64,000 nt of DNA from JAADJA01 sp963840975 (GTDB lineage: Bacteria; Bacteroidota; Bacteroidia; Bacteroidales; JAADJA01): NCBI GenBank assembly GCA_963840975.1, contig CAWJBC010000001.1, forward strand, positions 1-64,000, given 5' to 3'. Positions 26,304 to 36,925 of the stretch are shown in pieces; position 1 is the first letter of the stretch; each line of letters opens with the position of its first letter. Below the pieces are notes generated by a model. It saw only the letters and a program-made list of their open reading frames with translations. It did no database searches and was not told the DNA's origin. A program made the position numbers and the translations under genes.

Positions 26304-28475
26304 TTATTTCATCTCCTTATCTAAAAATTTTATCTTGTCATTCAAGGCTGCCACTTCAAGTTTAGCACTTTCAATCTTGCGTTCAAACTCCTCTTTCATA
26401 GCCGATGACTTTTTGTTATGAGAGAAAAAGCCTATGTTGTTTTCCCAAAGTTTAATTTCCTCCTCAATTTTCTTTTTCTTATTCATAAGAACGACCTTTT
26501 CATTGGACATAAACCTGTCGGAGTTGGGAGTATCTTTCATTCCCTCAATACGGTTGCGGTAATTGATATTCTGAATTTCTGATTTGGAAATTTTTAGTTT
26601 ATCTAACTGTTTATTGATTACTGTCCTGAATTCATTTTGCAATCTCTCCTTCTCCTTAATCGGAACATGTCCGATATCTGTCCATTCGCGCTGAAAACCT
26701 TTTAGCGTTTCAAGGTTGGCGGTTTTGTCCTCACCAAAGTCAAATGCTTCCACTTTTTTTATCAGGTCTTCCTTCAATTTCAGGTTGTCGCTTTCATTTT
26801 TTCCAACATTGCCGAAAAATTCAGATTTGGCATTAAAGAATTCATCACAGGCTCCCCTGAAACGTTTCCATATTTTATCAGACAGTTTTCTTGGTACCGG
26901 TCCTATATTCCGCCATTCGTTTTGAAGCCTGATCATTTCCTGGGTTGTCTTGCGCCAGTCATTACTCGATTTTATTGCTTCCACCTGAACACAGAGGTCA
27001 ACTTTGAGGTTGTAATTGTTAAGCTGTTCGTCTTTGATCTTCTGGAAATATTCCTTTTTGCCGGCAAAGAAATTATCGAGGGTTGACTTGAATCTATCCC
27101 AAATATCATCATTTTGTTTTCTTGGGGCAGGTCCAATAGTTTTCCAAACTTTTAACAATTCGGTGATCTGATCGGTATTGTGCTGCCAGTCTTTGATAGT
27201 ATTATTTTCTATATGGATGATCTCCTCGGCTTTCTCACACAAGGCTGTCTTAGCCATCATGTTGTTTTCAAGGCTTTCCTGAAGTTTATCGTAATGTTCG
27301 CGGCGCCGCTCATTAATTTTATCGGTTGCATTTTTGAATCTTTCCCAGAGTTCGTCCTTCTTATCTTGCGGAACAGGTCCAATATCTTTCCACTGGTGGT
27401 GATATTTCTGTAATTGTTTAAAGGATTTCAAAATGGAAGATTCGAGTAATAATTCTTCCGTTTTCTCGCATAATTCTATTTTGGATTCAAGGTTCTTTCT
27501 GAGATCAAGGTCGCGCAGTTCTTTATTGATTTTTACCTTATCAAAAAACCTCTCCACAAGAAAATGATAACTTTGCCAAAGATTATTGACTTCATTCTTT
27601 GGAACCATCCCGATCTCTTTCCACTTATCCTGAAGGGTTTTGAATTCGTCATAGGTTTTCTTGAGCGATTCTTCCGAATCAATCAATACTTTTAGTTCTT
27701 CAAGAATGATTTTTTTTGCTTCGAGGTTTTTATGTTTCAATATTTCCTGGCTTTCAAGAAATACCTGCCGTTTCTCACGGTAAACGGCAAAAGCGTCATT
27801 AAATCTCTTCTCCAGTTCATCAGTGGCAGTATCATAGTCAGCCTTGTCCTGCCCTGAAGCTATAAAATCCTCGTATTTTTTATGTTGTTCTTCTTTGTTG
27901 ATTTTAAGAAATGCTACCTTGACGAGTGCAACTTTTTTCCTGATGACATTGATGTCATTTTCCTTGACGGTTTCTTCCATCAGTTCCACCAATTCCTGTC
28001 GGCTTAATTGCAGGATAGTGGCATTTCCTTCTTCTTCGCTTTCTTCATCTTCATCTGACTCATCTTCAATGTTGTCAGTATCATCGTCCTGGAAAGTTAT
28101 TTCGGGTTTTGTCTCACTCGCAGATAATGAATCCGGCGCATTGGATGCCGGCGCTTCCGGGGCGATAACAGCCGTTTCAGCTACGATTTCAACAGGAGCG
28201 GATGGCTCGTCAGGAGTTTCAATGACTTCCGAAGATTCAGCTTTCTTTCGCTTCTTTTTTTCTTTCACTGGCTTTGGAACGGCTTCCTCAGCAAGTTCAT
28301 CAGGGGTTTTGGCTTTAACCCTTGGTTTCCTTTTTTTTGAGCTTTCTTCCTGATTCTCAACAGGTGGTTGTTCAGCTTGTTCAGTATTACTTTCTAACTG
28401 ATTGGTAATTTCTGTGTTCTCCTCCTGCATCTGTCCGTTTGCTTCGGCAGGATTCTGATTGAGTTGATTATCCAT
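26304..28475 (-). CDS. DUF349 domain-array protein
   Basis: A 723-residue soluble protein. Residues 1-~150 are a low-complexity, highly charged tail rich in Glu, Lys, Pro and Ala. From ~210 on, at least five DUF349 repeats follow, each with W-x-x-IG-x-VP(R/K) and a basic helix (KWKEIGMVPKNE, QWKDIGPVPQDK, VWKTIGPAPRKQ, EWRNIGPVPRKL, EWTDIGHVPIKE). The end is a coiled coil. Function is unknown, and the charged linker and helical repeats suggest a scaffold. It is monocistronic, with its own promoter and terminator. Confidence 0.9.
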   Translation of the reverse strand: MDNQLNQNPAEANGQMQEENTEITNQLESNTEQAEQPPVENQEESSKKRKPRVKAKTPDELAEEAVPKPVKEKKKRKKAESSEVIETPDEPSAPVEIVAETAVIAPEAPASNAPDSLSASETKPEITFQDDDTDNIEDESDEDEESEEEGNATILQLSRQELVELMEETVKENDINVIRKKVALVKVAFLKINKEEQHKKYEDFIASGQDKADYDTATDELEKRFNDAFAVYREKRQVFLESQEILKHKNLEAKKIILEELKVLIDSEESLKKTYDEFKTLQDKWKEIGMVPKNEVNNLWQSYHFLVERFFDKVKINKELRDLDLRKNLESKIELCEKTEELLLESSILKSFKQLQKYHHQWKDIGPVPQDKKDELWERFKNATDKINERRREHYDKLQESLENNMMAKTALCEKAEEIIHIENNTIKDWQHNTDQITELLKVWKTIGPAPRKQNDDIWDRFKSTLDNFFAGKKEYFQKIKDEQLNNYNLKVDLCVQVEAIKSSNDWRKTTQEMIRLQNEWRNIGPVPRKLSDKIWKRFRGACDEFFNAKSEFFGNVGKNESDNLKLKEDLIKKVEAFDFGEDKTANLETLKGFQREWTDIGHVPIKEKERLQNEFRTVINKQLDKLKISKSEIQNINYRNRIEGMKDTPNSDRFMSNEKVVLMNKKKKIEEEIKLWENNIGFFSHNKKSSAMKEEFERKIESAKLEVAALNDKIKFLDKEMK

Positions 28476-28553
28476 TTTATATTAAATTATTTCGCAATTG
28501 AAATGGGATCAGTCCAAAGACTGTAAATTCATTAACCTTTATTTATAAGCGCG

Positions 28554-28582
28554 CAAAAGTAATAATATTTTATTTTCTCAAA
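28554..28582 (-). promoter_or_regulatory. Promoter of the DUF349 gene
   Basis: Minus strand TTTG (28579-28582), 17 bases, TACTTTTG (28554-28561). This leaves a leader of about 70 bases before the ATG at 28475. Confidence 0.5.
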
Positions 28583-28640
28583 TAAAAATTAAAATGTGTT
28601 GGAATTATTACTTGAATCTAGGTATTCAGGATGAATGTTT

Positions 28641-30965
28641 TTAGTTGAAGGGTCGCTTGTTAAAAATAAAGTAACCGATGTTGATGTTGAAAGAAAATGG
28701 CTCATCTGCCTGGTCATAATAATTCAGGCACATACTAATAGGACCGATTGGGGAATGAAAGACAACACTTCCTGAGCCGATATAATAACGATTAGAAAAG
28801 ACTTCTCCAAAATATGCTTTACCAAATTCATCATCAAGAATTTCCTGATATGGCTGGAATACATAACCCTCAAATCTGAAATCGAGATTTTTAAGGAGGC
28901 CAAATATGGCTTTGCCTCCAAAAGCGAAATAAGTAAATGCTCTGAATTGCGAAAGAAAGATGGTTTGACTTTCAGGAATTGGCTCGAACGCCGGCGCACT
29001 CAAAACACTGGAAGTATAATTATTAAAGAAAGGCTGGTTAGAGAAAGTGGCTGCGCCATAAATCCCGAATTTAATCCTTGCGGATGCATTAAAATAGCGG
29101 TCATAAACCATTCGCGTTTGAAACCAGTTATGATAATTAGAATATTCTGTCGAATCTACCGATGTTGATCCCGGGAGATTGTCTTCCATCCCGCTGATGA
29201 ATCGTCCACATATTTTAAAGAAAGTGCCTTCGGAGGCAAATTGTTTACGGTTGTGGGAATTGTATTCAAAATAAACACCCGGACTGTAAAAGTTGAAAGA
29301 GGTTTTATCAGCAATATCTTCCCGGCTGAACTGGTTGGTTTGATAGTAGTAATCTGTTTTAAACCCTGTTTCCATCTCAGCCGCCATCTTCGAATAATTG
29401 GTAAATGGTGAATTGATCTCATATTTCCAATAGCTGTCGCGTTGTACGAGGTAGTTGGGCTTCTCATCTTCGAAGAAGTAAGTTGTGGTTTTAAAGTAGT
29501 TCCATCCATTCAGGGTGTACGACAATTCCATAGCAATCGGAACACTTGAAGGGAGGTCAATACGTGCAAGCGCCATCCCGGAATTATGGAATCTTCCGAG
29601 GTAAACATTACCCAACAGGTTGAGTGAATAGTTGCTCCACTTATTGTATTTAATCTGGAAAAAAATTTCGTTGGTAGCCTTTGACGTAACAAGCCCGCCA
29701 ATTTCCGCTTCAATTCGGTTGTTTCGGGTAATACCAAAACCCACATCATAAACACCGGTTTCGGGCGAATAGGTCAGTTTCGGGTTCACAGATTCAATCT
29801 GGTCCTCGCCAAGTATTTTATAATATTGATCTTTTATAATTTGCTTTTTATCAATAGTGGAAATAGAATCGTCCTGAAGTTTCGCAAGTACTTTCTTCTT
29901 CTGGATCAAGCGGTTGAGGTATATTTCCTGTTTTTTATTGACTCCTGTATAACTAAAATCACCCACAACCATCAATGGTTTTTTTGAAATAAATTCTTTC
30001 CTTTTCTGATATTTCTCATCAATTGTTTCGCCCGATTGAATGAGTTTCATGATTTCAGGGATTTTGGCAACAGTAGCCCGGTATCCGCTATCAATAAATT
30101 CACGCGTATTTGTGAAATCAGTAATATTGCAGGGTTTCATTTCCGGTTCTATCACCACTCCTTTTTTTACATCAACATTGTATTGGGTATTTGCCATCAG
30201 CATTGATTGTAGTTGAGAGATGAGGTCGTCATCTTTTGGTGGTCCATAGTTACTCGCGGCTTTGCTGCCAATGATGATGTCCGGATTAAACTCCTCCACC
30301 ATCACATCGGCAGGAAAATTATTGTACATTCCTCCATCCCACATCAGTTTATTATTGATGCGGATCGGTTTGAAATAAAAGGGAAATGTCATGGAAGCCC
30401 TTACGGCTTTGTCTAAATTGCCTTCACGAAGAATTACTGATTTATTATCCGCAATGTCGGAAGCAACACATCTGAATGGGATGGCTAACGAATCAAAATT
30501 ATAATTACAGGCGGCGCCGGCTTCTGAAAACCATTCGACAAACCTGAAATCCATTTCGTAGGGAGAAATGATATTGGTCGGTAATTTAACTTTCAGTATA
30601 GAGTCAATGGTAATTTTAAAAATCTGCCATGATGCGTTGGGGTCAGGTGCCTTAAAAAAGTAGCTGTAACGTGTGTCGAATGCACCATTGATCCAGGAAT
30701 TCAGTGCGTCGGAAGTAAAGATTTCCTCGATCTGATCAACCGTATATCCCGCAGCATAAAAGCCGCCGATGATGGCTCCCATTGAAGTTCCGGAAATATA
30801 GTCTATCGGAATGTTATTTTCCTCAAGGGCTTTCAATACTCCAATATGCGACACTGCCCTTGCACCACCCCCACTGAGTACCACCCCTACCCGCTGACAA
30901 AATACTGCGCCGGTCAGAAGCAATCCCGCCAAAATCAAAACGCCTTTTTTAACTATCAGCCTCAA
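28641..30965 (-). CDS. Patatin-like phospholipase with BamA-type barrel
   Basis: A 774-residue outer-membrane protein combining a patatin lipase and an Omp85-like barrel. A signal peptide (residues 5-23) precedes RVGVVLSGGGARAVSHIGVL (oxyanion loop), GTSMGAIIGG (nucleophile S61 in GxSxG) and WDGGMYNNFP (catalytic Asp near residue 208). A POTRA-like stretch (about 315-400) and a C-terminal beta-barrel follow, ending in INIGYFIF with an aromatic residue near the terminus. It resembles PlpD/RssA-type autotransported phospholipases. Confidence 0.9.
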   Translation of the reverse strand: MRLIVKKGVLILAGLLLTGAVFCQRVGVVLSGGGARAVSHIGVLKALEENNIPIDYISGTSMGAIIGGFYAAGYTVDQIEEIFTSDALNSWINGAFDTRYSYFFKAPDPNASWQIFKITIDSILKVKLPTNIISPYEMDFRFVEWFSEAGAACNYNFDSLAIPFRCVASDIADNKSVILREGNLDKAVRASMTFPFYFKPIRINNKLMWDGGMYNNFPADVMVEEFNPDIIIGSKAASNYGPPKDDDLISQLQSMLMANTQYNVDVKKGVVIEPEMKPCNITDFTNTREFIDSGYRATVAKIPEIMKLIQSGETIDEKYQKRKEFISKKPLMVVGDFSYTGVNKKQEIYLNRLIQKKKVLAKLQDDSISTIDKKQIIKDQYYKILGEDQIESVNPKLTYSPETGVYDVGFGITRNNRIEAEIGGLVTSKATNEIFFQIKYNKWSNYSLNLLGNVYLGRFHNSGMALARIDLPSSVPIAMELSYTLNGWNYFKTTTYFFEDEKPNYLVQRDSYWKYEINSPFTNYSKMAAEMETGFKTDYYYQTNQFSREDIADKTSFNFYSPGVYFEYNSHNRKQFASEGTFFKICGRFISGMEDNLPGSTSVDSTEYSNYHNWFQTRMVYDRYFNASARIKFGIYGAATFSNQPFFNNYTSSVLSAPAFEPIPESQTIFLSQFRAFTYFAFGGKAIFGLLKNLDFRFEGYVFQPYQEILDDEFGKAYFGEVFSNRYYIGSGSVVFHSPIGPISMCLNYYDQADEPFSFNINIGYFIFNKRPFN

Positions 30966-31116
30966 TTTGGATACTATATTTTGAATATTAAAATTCTGGT
31001 TTACGATTCCGGCAAATGCCTTTCTTCAATAAAACCCGACAACTGACTTCAGTTAATCTGATTGAAAGTTACACTTAGAATTCAAACTTTCAACGTTTGC
31101 CAAAGTTCTTTATTAC

Positions 31117-32301
31117 TTATTGAACCATTTCAAGCGCCTGGTCAATATCTTCAATGATGTCTTCCACCTCTTCAATTCCAACCGACAACCTCACCAGTTC
31201 GTCAGTGATACCGGCTTTCTGCTTGGCTTCATTTGACAATTTAGAATGCGTCATCGAAGCCGGATGCTGGATTAACGTTTCAATTCCACCAAGCGAGACA
31301 GCCAGAAGCGCTAACTTAACGCTATTCATCATGGTTTTACCGGCATTGTAACCTCCTTTTAATCCAAAACTGATCATCGCTCCGGGTCCCTTCATTTGTT
31401 TCTTAGCCAGGTCATATTGAGGGTGCGACTTCAATCCCGGATAACTTACCCATGCAACTTTAGGATGATTTTCAAGATGTTCGGCAATAATGATTGAGTT
31501 TTGCTGTGCTCTGTCTATTCTGATAGCAAGGGTTTTTAGGCCTCTTCTTGTCAAGAATGCCTGGTGGGGGTCCATATTACATCCCAGGTTGACCATCAAT
31601 CCACGGAGTAATTTATAGTGCGCTTCGGTTTTTGTAACAATTACTCCTGCAACTACATCAGCATGTCCGTTAATGAATTTGGTCATGGAGTGTAAAACTA
31701 TATCTGCTCCCAAATCCAGTGGGGTTTGAAGGTAAGGACTACAAAACGTATTATCAACGCAAACGATGATTCCCTTTTTATGCGCAATTTCGCTTATAGC
31801 TTGAATGTCGGTAAGAATGATAGTTGGGTTGGCAGGCGTTTCGAGAAAGATCAGCTTTGTATTTGGACGGATGGCATGAATGACTTCCTCTATTTTGGAA
31901 GCGTCAATAAATGAGGATTCTATATTGAATTTTGGATAGAGTGATTCCATGATAGCCCGCGATGGTCCATAAATAGCGTTCTGACCGATCATGTGATCGC
32001 CTGCTTTCAGCATTCCCAGGTAGACCGTGTTAACAGCAGCCATGCCCGAGGAAGTAGCAATTCCGCCATATCCGTTTTCAAGTTCAGCAATGGTTTTTTC
32101 AAGATCAATTATTGTAGGGTTTCCAATTCGGGTGTAAATGTAACCGTCACTTTCACCAGAAAAGCATTGTGCACCATGATCAGCACTTTGAAATGAAAAT
32201 GTTGAAGTTTGGTAAATTGGCGTAACAGCGCTGCCCAGAGGATCATGAAATCCACCACCATGAACAAGTTTTGAATTAAATCCTTTTTTCTTTGCACTCA
32301 T
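31117..32301 (-). CDS. PLP-dependent trans-sulfuration enzyme (methionine gamma-lyase/cystathionine gamma-synthase family)
   Basis: A 394-residue Cys/Met metabolism PLP enzyme. I start it at MSAKKKGFNSKLVHGG (32301), since the longer reading to 32421 adds a non-conserved extension running through the promoter box. Motifs are YIYTRIGNPT, TSSGMAAVNTVYL, ETPANPTI, CVDNTFCSPYLQ, the PLP lysine in HSMTKFINGHADVVAG, and SLGGIETLIQHPASMTH. It handles sulfur amino acids. Whether it is a lyase (methanethiol or H2S release) or a synthase cannot be settled from motifs. TACATTTG at 32329-32336 fits as its -7 box. Confidence 0.88.
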   Translation of the reverse strand: MSAKKKGFNSKLVHGGGFHDPLGSAVTPIYQTSTFSFQSADHGAQCFSGESDGYIYTRIGNPTIIDLEKTIAELENGYGGIATSSGMAAVNTVYLGMLKAGDHMIGQNAIYGPSRAIMESLYPKFNIESSFIDASKIEEVIHAIRPNTKLIFLETPANPTIILTDIQAISEIAHKKGIIVCVDNTFCSPYLQTPLDLGADIVLHSMTKFINGHADVVAGVIVTKTEAHYKLLRGLMVNLGCNMDPHQAFLTRRGLKTLAIRIDRAQQNSIIIAEHLENHPKVAWVSYPGLKSHPQYDLAKKQMKGPGAMISFGLKGGYNAGKTMMNSVKLALLAVSLGGIETLIQHPASMTHSKLSNEAKQKAGITDELVRLSVGIEEVEDIIEDIDQALEMVQ

Positions 32302-32328
32302 AAAATTTGTATTATTTGTTTGAATCAA

Positions 32329-32336
32329 CAAATGTA
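32329..32336 (-). promoter_or_regulatory. Candidate -7 box (TACATTTG) for the PLP enzyme
   Basis: Minus-strand TAnnTTTG match 27 bases before the chosen ATG (32301). Its location inside the longer alternative reading supports the shorter start. Confidence 0.4.
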
Positions 32337-32403
32337 TAGAGATATTTTTGATTTGTCTATGAAATACACTTTTTTGATTTACGCATTTCATAAGCCATTT
32401 TGT

Positions 32404-32411
32404 TAACTTTG
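32404..32411 (+). promoter_or_regulatory. Candidate -7 box (TAACTTTG) for the E1 gene
   Basis: Matches TAnnTTTG, 23 bases before the ATG at 32435. The nearest TTTG upstream is too far (27 bases) for an ideal -33. Confidence 0.4.
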
Positions 32412-32434
32412 CCACCATCACAATTTGATAAACT

Positions 32435-34852
32435 ATGGCGATAAAAAAAATGAAGGTTGTTACAACTGACTTAATAAATGAGGTTCTGAATGATTACAGG
32501 ATTGCCATCGAAAGCAGGCAGGTAAGTTTATTGGGCAGGAAGGAAGCGCTTACAGGTAAAGCTAAGTTCGGAATTTTCGGTGATGGGAAGGAAATACCAC
32601 AGTTGGCTTTGGCTAAAGTTTTTAAAAATGGTGACTGGCGAGCCGGTTATTATCGCGATCAGACTTTTATGTTTGCATCCGGGCTGATGTCGTTAGAGGA
32701 ATTTTTTGCACAACTCTACGGTGACACCGATGAAGATTTCAATCCTCAGACAGCCGGCAGGCTGATGAATAACCATTTTGCTTCAAAAACGATTGATAAG
32801 GAAGGGAATTGGCTGGACCTTACCCAACAGAAAAACTGCTCTGCCGATATATCACCTACAGCCGGCCACATGTTAAGGCTTTTAGGACTCGCCCTGGCTT
32901 CCAAACTGTATAGAAATAATAAGAAACTTAAGAATGTTGAAAAATTCACAGTCAGAGGCAATGAAGTAGCTTTTGGCACCATTGGCGATGCCTCCACTTC
33001 GGAAGGATATTTTTTTGAAGTATTGAATGCCGCCGGTGTTTTACAGGTTCCACTTGCAATTTCGATATGGGATGATGGCTACGGGATTTCTGTTCCGCGA
33101 GATTTTCAAACCATAAAAGGAAGCATTTCGGAAGCGCTGAAAGGTTTTGAAAAAGAAGGAAAAGTAAATGGCTTCTACATTTATAAGGCGAAAGGATGGG
33201 ATTATGAGGCTTTGTGCAAAATATATGAAGAGGGAATTGAAAAATGCCGGAAAGAACATGTCCCTGTAATCTTTCATATTACAGAACTGACACAACCACA
33301 GGGTCACTCTACTTCCGGGTCGCATGAACGATATAAATCGAAAGAACGATTGGCATGGGAGATTGAATATGACGGCATCAAAAAAATGCGGGAATGGATC
33401 ATAAAAGAAAAAATAGCCGGTGCTAAAATTTTGGATGAAATTGAAGCTGCTTCCATAATAAGGGCAAAAGAAGCAAGACAAAATGCCTGGAATAACTATA
33501 TGAATCCTTTGAAGGAGAAAAGGAAGAGCTTCATCAATATGGCTGATGTTTCAACATGTAATTGCGCCAAGACTGATAAGATTGATTCGATAAAGAAAGA
33601 ATTGAAGATGGTGAGCGAGCCTATTCGTAAAGATATTATTTCTTCAGGCAGAAAAATTCTCCGGCTTATTTGCGACCAATGCAGCAATCCGAATAATTCT
33701 CTGAAAAAAAATGTGACGAAATGGCTCACCGAAGAAATGAAGGACGACCATGAACGCTATAACACTTTCCTATACAGCAATACACCACGATCGGCACCGA
33801 AAGTAGAAACCATTGCACCGGTTATCGGGAAAGATTCTCCCTGGGTGCCCGGACGACAGATTCTGAGGGATAACTTTGAACATCTGTTCGGGAAACATCC
33901 CTTGCTGATTGCTTTTGGCGAAGACGTTGGAAGGATAGGAGGCGTGAACCAAACTTATGAAGGGATACAGGAAAAATTCGGGGAACTGCGGATAACAGAT
34001 ACAGGAATTCGTGAGGCGAGCATAGTGGGACAAGGTCTTGGATTAGCGATGCGCGGGTTCAGACCGATAGCGGAAATACAATATTTCGATTACCTTTTGT
34101 ATGCCCTTCAGGTGATGTCGGATGACCTGGCAACATTGCAATACCGTACGAAGGGCGGACAGAAAGCTCCGCTGATCATCAGCACTCGCGGGCACCGGTT
34201 GGAAGGTATCTGGCACTCAGGATCTCCTCTGAGCATGGTTATCAACTCATTACGCGGCGTTTATGTTTGCGTGCCAAGGGATATGACCCGTGCTGCGGGA
34301 TTTTACAACCTCTTTCTCCAATCGGATGATCCTGCTCTGATCATTGAGCCATTAAATGCATATCGTTTAAAGGAAAAACTCCCATCCAATTTAGGTGAAT
34401 TTACTACCCCTGTTGGAATACCGGAAATTATTGAAGAAGGTACTGATGTGACTATCGTTACTTATGGGTCATGTGTTAGGATTGCTCAGGATGCCGTGAA
34501 GCAACTCAGGGAATTTTCTATTTCGACCGAACTGATTGATGTGCAGACGCTTCTTCCTTTCGATATCCATAATACCATAGTTGAATCGTTAAAGAAAACC
34601 AACAGGATCTTATTTTTTGATGAAGATGTTCCCGGAGGGGCTACAGCTTATATGATGCAGAAGGTGATTGAAGAACAGAAAGGATACTATTACCTCGATG
34701 CAGAGCCACGGACTATTACAGCCAAAGATCACCGTGCCGCTTACAGTACCGATGGAGATTATTTTTCCAATCCGAATGCCGAAGATGTTTTTGATGCAGT
34801 GTATAACCTGATGCACGAAGCGAATCCGGTGAAGTATCCCAAGATATTTTAA
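32435..34852 (+). CDS. 2-oxoacid dehydrogenase E1, fused alpha and beta subunits
   Basis: A thiamin-diphosphate enzyme of 805 residues joining E1-alpha (about 1-350) and E1-beta (about 470-805), typical of Bacteroidota branched-chain or acetoin-type complexes. The alpha part has YYRDQTFMFASG and a TPP/Mg motif reading GDASTSEGYFFEVLN...WDDGYGISVP. The beta part has AFGEDVGRIGGVNQTYEG and EIQYFDYLLYALQVM, and ends with the transketolase C-terminal domain (TDVTIVTYGSCVRIAQDAV). It decarboxylates a 2-oxoacid for transfer to E2; E2 and E3 are not in the window. The GT39-like gene follows after 21 bases. Confidence 0.92.
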   Translation: MAIKKMKVVTTDLINEVLNDYRIAIESRQVSLLGRKEALTGKAKFGIFGDGKEIPQLALAKVFKNGDWRAGYYRDQTFMFASGLMSLEEFFAQLYGDTDEDFNPQTAGRLMNNHFASKTIDKEGNWLDLTQQKNCSADISPTAGHMLRLLGLALASKLYRNNKKLKNVEKFTVRGNEVAFGTIGDASTSEGYFFEVLNAAGVLQVPLAISIWDDGYGISVPRDFQTIKGSISEALKGFEKEGKVNGFYIYKAKGWDYEALCKIYEEGIEKCRKEHVPVIFHITELTQPQGHSTSGSHERYKSKERLAWEIEYDGIKKMREWIIKEKIAGAKILDEIEAASIIRAKEARQNAWNNYMNPLKEKRKSFINMADVSTCNCAKTDKIDSIKKELKMVSEPIRKDIISSGRKILRLICDQCSNPNNSLKKNVTKWLTEEMKDDHERYNTFLYSNTPRSAPKVETIAPVIGKDSPWVPGRQILRDNFEHLFGKHPLLIAFGEDVGRIGGVNQTYEGIQEKFGELRITDTGIREASIVGQGLGLAMRGFRPIAEIQYFDYLLYALQVMSDDLATLQYRTKGGQKAPLIISTRGHRLEGIWHSGSPLSMVINSLRGVYVCVPRDMTRAAGFYNLFLQSDDPALIIEPLNAYRLKEKLPSNLGEFTTPVGIPEIIEEGTDVTIVTYGSCVRIAQDAVKQLREFSISTELIDVQTLLPFDIHNTIVESLKKTNRILFFDEDVPGGATAYMMQKVIEEQKGYYYLDAEPRTITAKDHRAAYSTDGDYFSNPNAEDVFDAVYNLMHEANPVKYPKIF

Positions 34853-34873
34853 ATAATAGAATAACAAACTCTT

Positions 34874-36850
34874 ATGGAAGAATTCCTTCCAAAGTTGAAA
34901 AAATATTTAAGCATTGATCATCTTATGCTTTTATTAACCGTTTTTGTCGGTGCCATCCTTCGTTTTTATGATTATTCGCACCTACCCTATTCGCATGATG
35001 AATTCTCAGCCCTGTTCCGTACCCGATTTGATAATTTTAACGACTTGATCCGTTTCGGGGTAGTGGCTACTGATACCCATCCGGCGGGAGTGCAGGTTTT
35101 TATGTATTACTGGGTGAAGCTCTTCGGGGAATCGGAAATGATGGTGAAGCTGCCGTTTATGCTGGCAGGTTTGTTTGCGATTGTTATTGCTTATAAGATC
35201 GGAGGGCTGTGGTTTAACAAAACTGTTGGTTTGTTTGCAGCGCTTTTCCTGTCGGTATTGCAATATCCCATCCTTTATAGTCAGTATGCTCGACCTTATG
35301 CAAGTGGTTTGTTCCTGTCGCTGCTAATGGTTTGGTTCTGGACGCACATTGTTTTTCACCCGGAGAAAAAAAGGCTGCTGAACCGGATTGGATTTATCCT
35401 GACGGCTGCATTGTGCGCCTATAACCACCATTTCAGTATGTTTTTGGCAGCATTGGTTGGGGTTTCCGGACTCTTTTTCATAAAGGGTAAACGCCTCGTT
35501 GAATACCTTTTAGTATGCCTTGCGGTGATCATTCTTTACCTGCCACATCTAAACATATTGATTTTACAAATTAACAAAGGCGGAGTGGAAGAGTGGCTCA
35601 GCAAACCGAAACCAGCTTTTATCATTGATTATTTCGGGTATATTTTACACTTCAGTAAATTGCTTATTGGCTTAACAGCGGTTTTTATTCTTACCGGATT
35701 TGTTTTGTATTCTAAACATTGGCGAAAGACGAATAAATTCCGTTTGTTGGCTTTTGCGTGGTTTACAGCTACTTACCTCACCGGATATTTTTATTCGGTT
35801 TATGTGAATGCTGTGTTACAATATTCAATACTGATATTTGTGTTCCCGTTCCTGGTGATATTTGTTTTTTCATTTTACAGGGATGTTCAGGGATGGTTGA
35901 AAATAGCAGTTGCAGTTTTATTTATTACGGTTGCGGTTTATACACTGATCACCAACCGGCGGCATTATGAAATTGTTTATGAATCGGGTTATGAATTGAT
36001 ACCCGTGGAAGCAAATAAGATCAGGAAAAAAAACCCCGACAAAACAATCACGACAATAATATTTGAACCACCGAGAATAAGGGAATATTATATTGAAAAA
36101 TACAAAATTAACGACAGTGATTATTTCTATCCGGATACCACTGTCAGCCTGCTTGATTTCAGGGAATTCATAAATCAGCAGACAAGCGAACTACTGGTGT
36201 TAGGCTGGATCAATAACTTGTCGTTTGACTACAAGCTGATAGTTGAGGAAAAATTTCCCTACCTGATCGAAAAGAAAAACTGGTTCAAAAGCGAATTGTT
36301 TTTTTATTCACGCACTCAGCCTGAAAGCAGTGGTTATATTTTTGCTGACCCTGTATTATTTTCTGCCCTTAATACATTTGATACATTGAATACCGGATGG
36401 GAAAATGTTGTGTTTTATAATCAACTTGCCAATGGACATTCTTACCCCCATGATAAGATATTGATTCTTGATAAAGAATTTGGCTACAGCCCAAAATTTA
36501 AAGCAAATCTTAAAGAGATAACAAAAAGTCATACCAATGAAATTTGTATTTCGGTGGATACTTACATGCCCATTGAATTGGCAAATCCATCTATAGTTTG
36601 TGAATTCAGACTGAAAGGAAAACGGATTGATTGGCGGGCGGGTAATGTGATTGATTTTACAAAGGCGCCAAGGGAAAGAACAACTGCACATTTGATAGTG
36701 AGACTGATTGAAGGTGAATTTTATGATCCTGAAACTGAAATCTGGATTTACTTCTGGAACAAAGATCTTGACGAGGTTTTAATTGACGAATTTAAAATTG
36801 AAGTACGTGAAGGAAATCCGATATTTTATGGTTTGTTCAGAAAAATTTGA
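34874..36850 (+). CDS. GT39/ArnT-like multi-pass glycosyltransferase
   Basis: A 658-residue membrane protein. Its N-terminal loop LPYSHDEFSALFRT carries the acidic DE pair typical of GT-C fold enzymes (PMT_2/ArnT-like). DTHPAGVQVFMYYWVKLFGE follows in the first periplasmic loop. About ten transmembrane helices run to residue ~365. A ~290-residue soluble C-terminal part follows, with beta-rich sequence. It would transfer a sugar from a polyprenyl-phosphate donor to a lipid or protein outside the membrane. Donor and acceptor are unknown. It is probably co-transcribed with the E1 gene, although functionally unrelated. Confidence 0.8.
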   Translation: MEEFLPKLKKYLSIDHLMLLLTVFVGAILRFYDYSHLPYSHDEFSALFRTRFDNFNDLIRFGVVATDTHPAGVQVFMYYWVKLFGESEMMVKLPFMLAGLFAIVIAYKIGGLWFNKTVGLFAALFLSVLQYPILYSQYARPYASGLFLSLLMVWFWTHIVFHPEKKRLLNRIGFILTAALCAYNHHFSMFLAALVGVSGLFFIKGKRLVEYLLVCLAVIILYLPHLNILILQINKGGVEEWLSKPKPAFIIDYFGYILHFSKLLIGLTAVFILTGFVLYSKHWRKTNKFRLLAFAWFTATYLTGYFYSVYVNAVLQYSILIFVFPFLVIFVFSFYRDVQGWLKIAVAVLFITVAVYTLITNRRHYEIVYESGYELIPVEANKIRKKNPDKTITTIIFEPPRIREYYIEKYKINDSDYFYPDTTVSLLDFREFINQQTSELLVLGWINNLSFDYKLIVEEKFPYLIEKKNWFKSELFFYSRTQPESSGYIFADPVLFSALNTFDTLNTGWENVVFYNQLANGHSYPHDKILILDKEFGYSPKFKANLKEITKSHTNEICISVDTYMPIELANPSIVCEFRLKGKRIDWRAGNVIDFTKAPRERTTAHLIVRLIEGEFYDPETEIWIYFWNKDLDEVLIDEFKIEVREGNPIFYGLFRKI

Positions 36851-36925
36851 CACAATTTAAATGGAGAGGATAATTTTTTACGGGTATTTGTTTTTTAAAA
36901 TCAGAAACTAATTGAGTAATGGGGA

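Noticed and set aside
27844..28353. 169-residue Ser-rich open frame on + strand
   Set aside because: Antisense to the low-complexity Glu/Lys region of the DUF349 protein.
32302..32421. N-terminal extension of the PLP enzyme
   Set aside because: Not family-like, and it crosses the likely promoter box; the start at 32301 is preferred.
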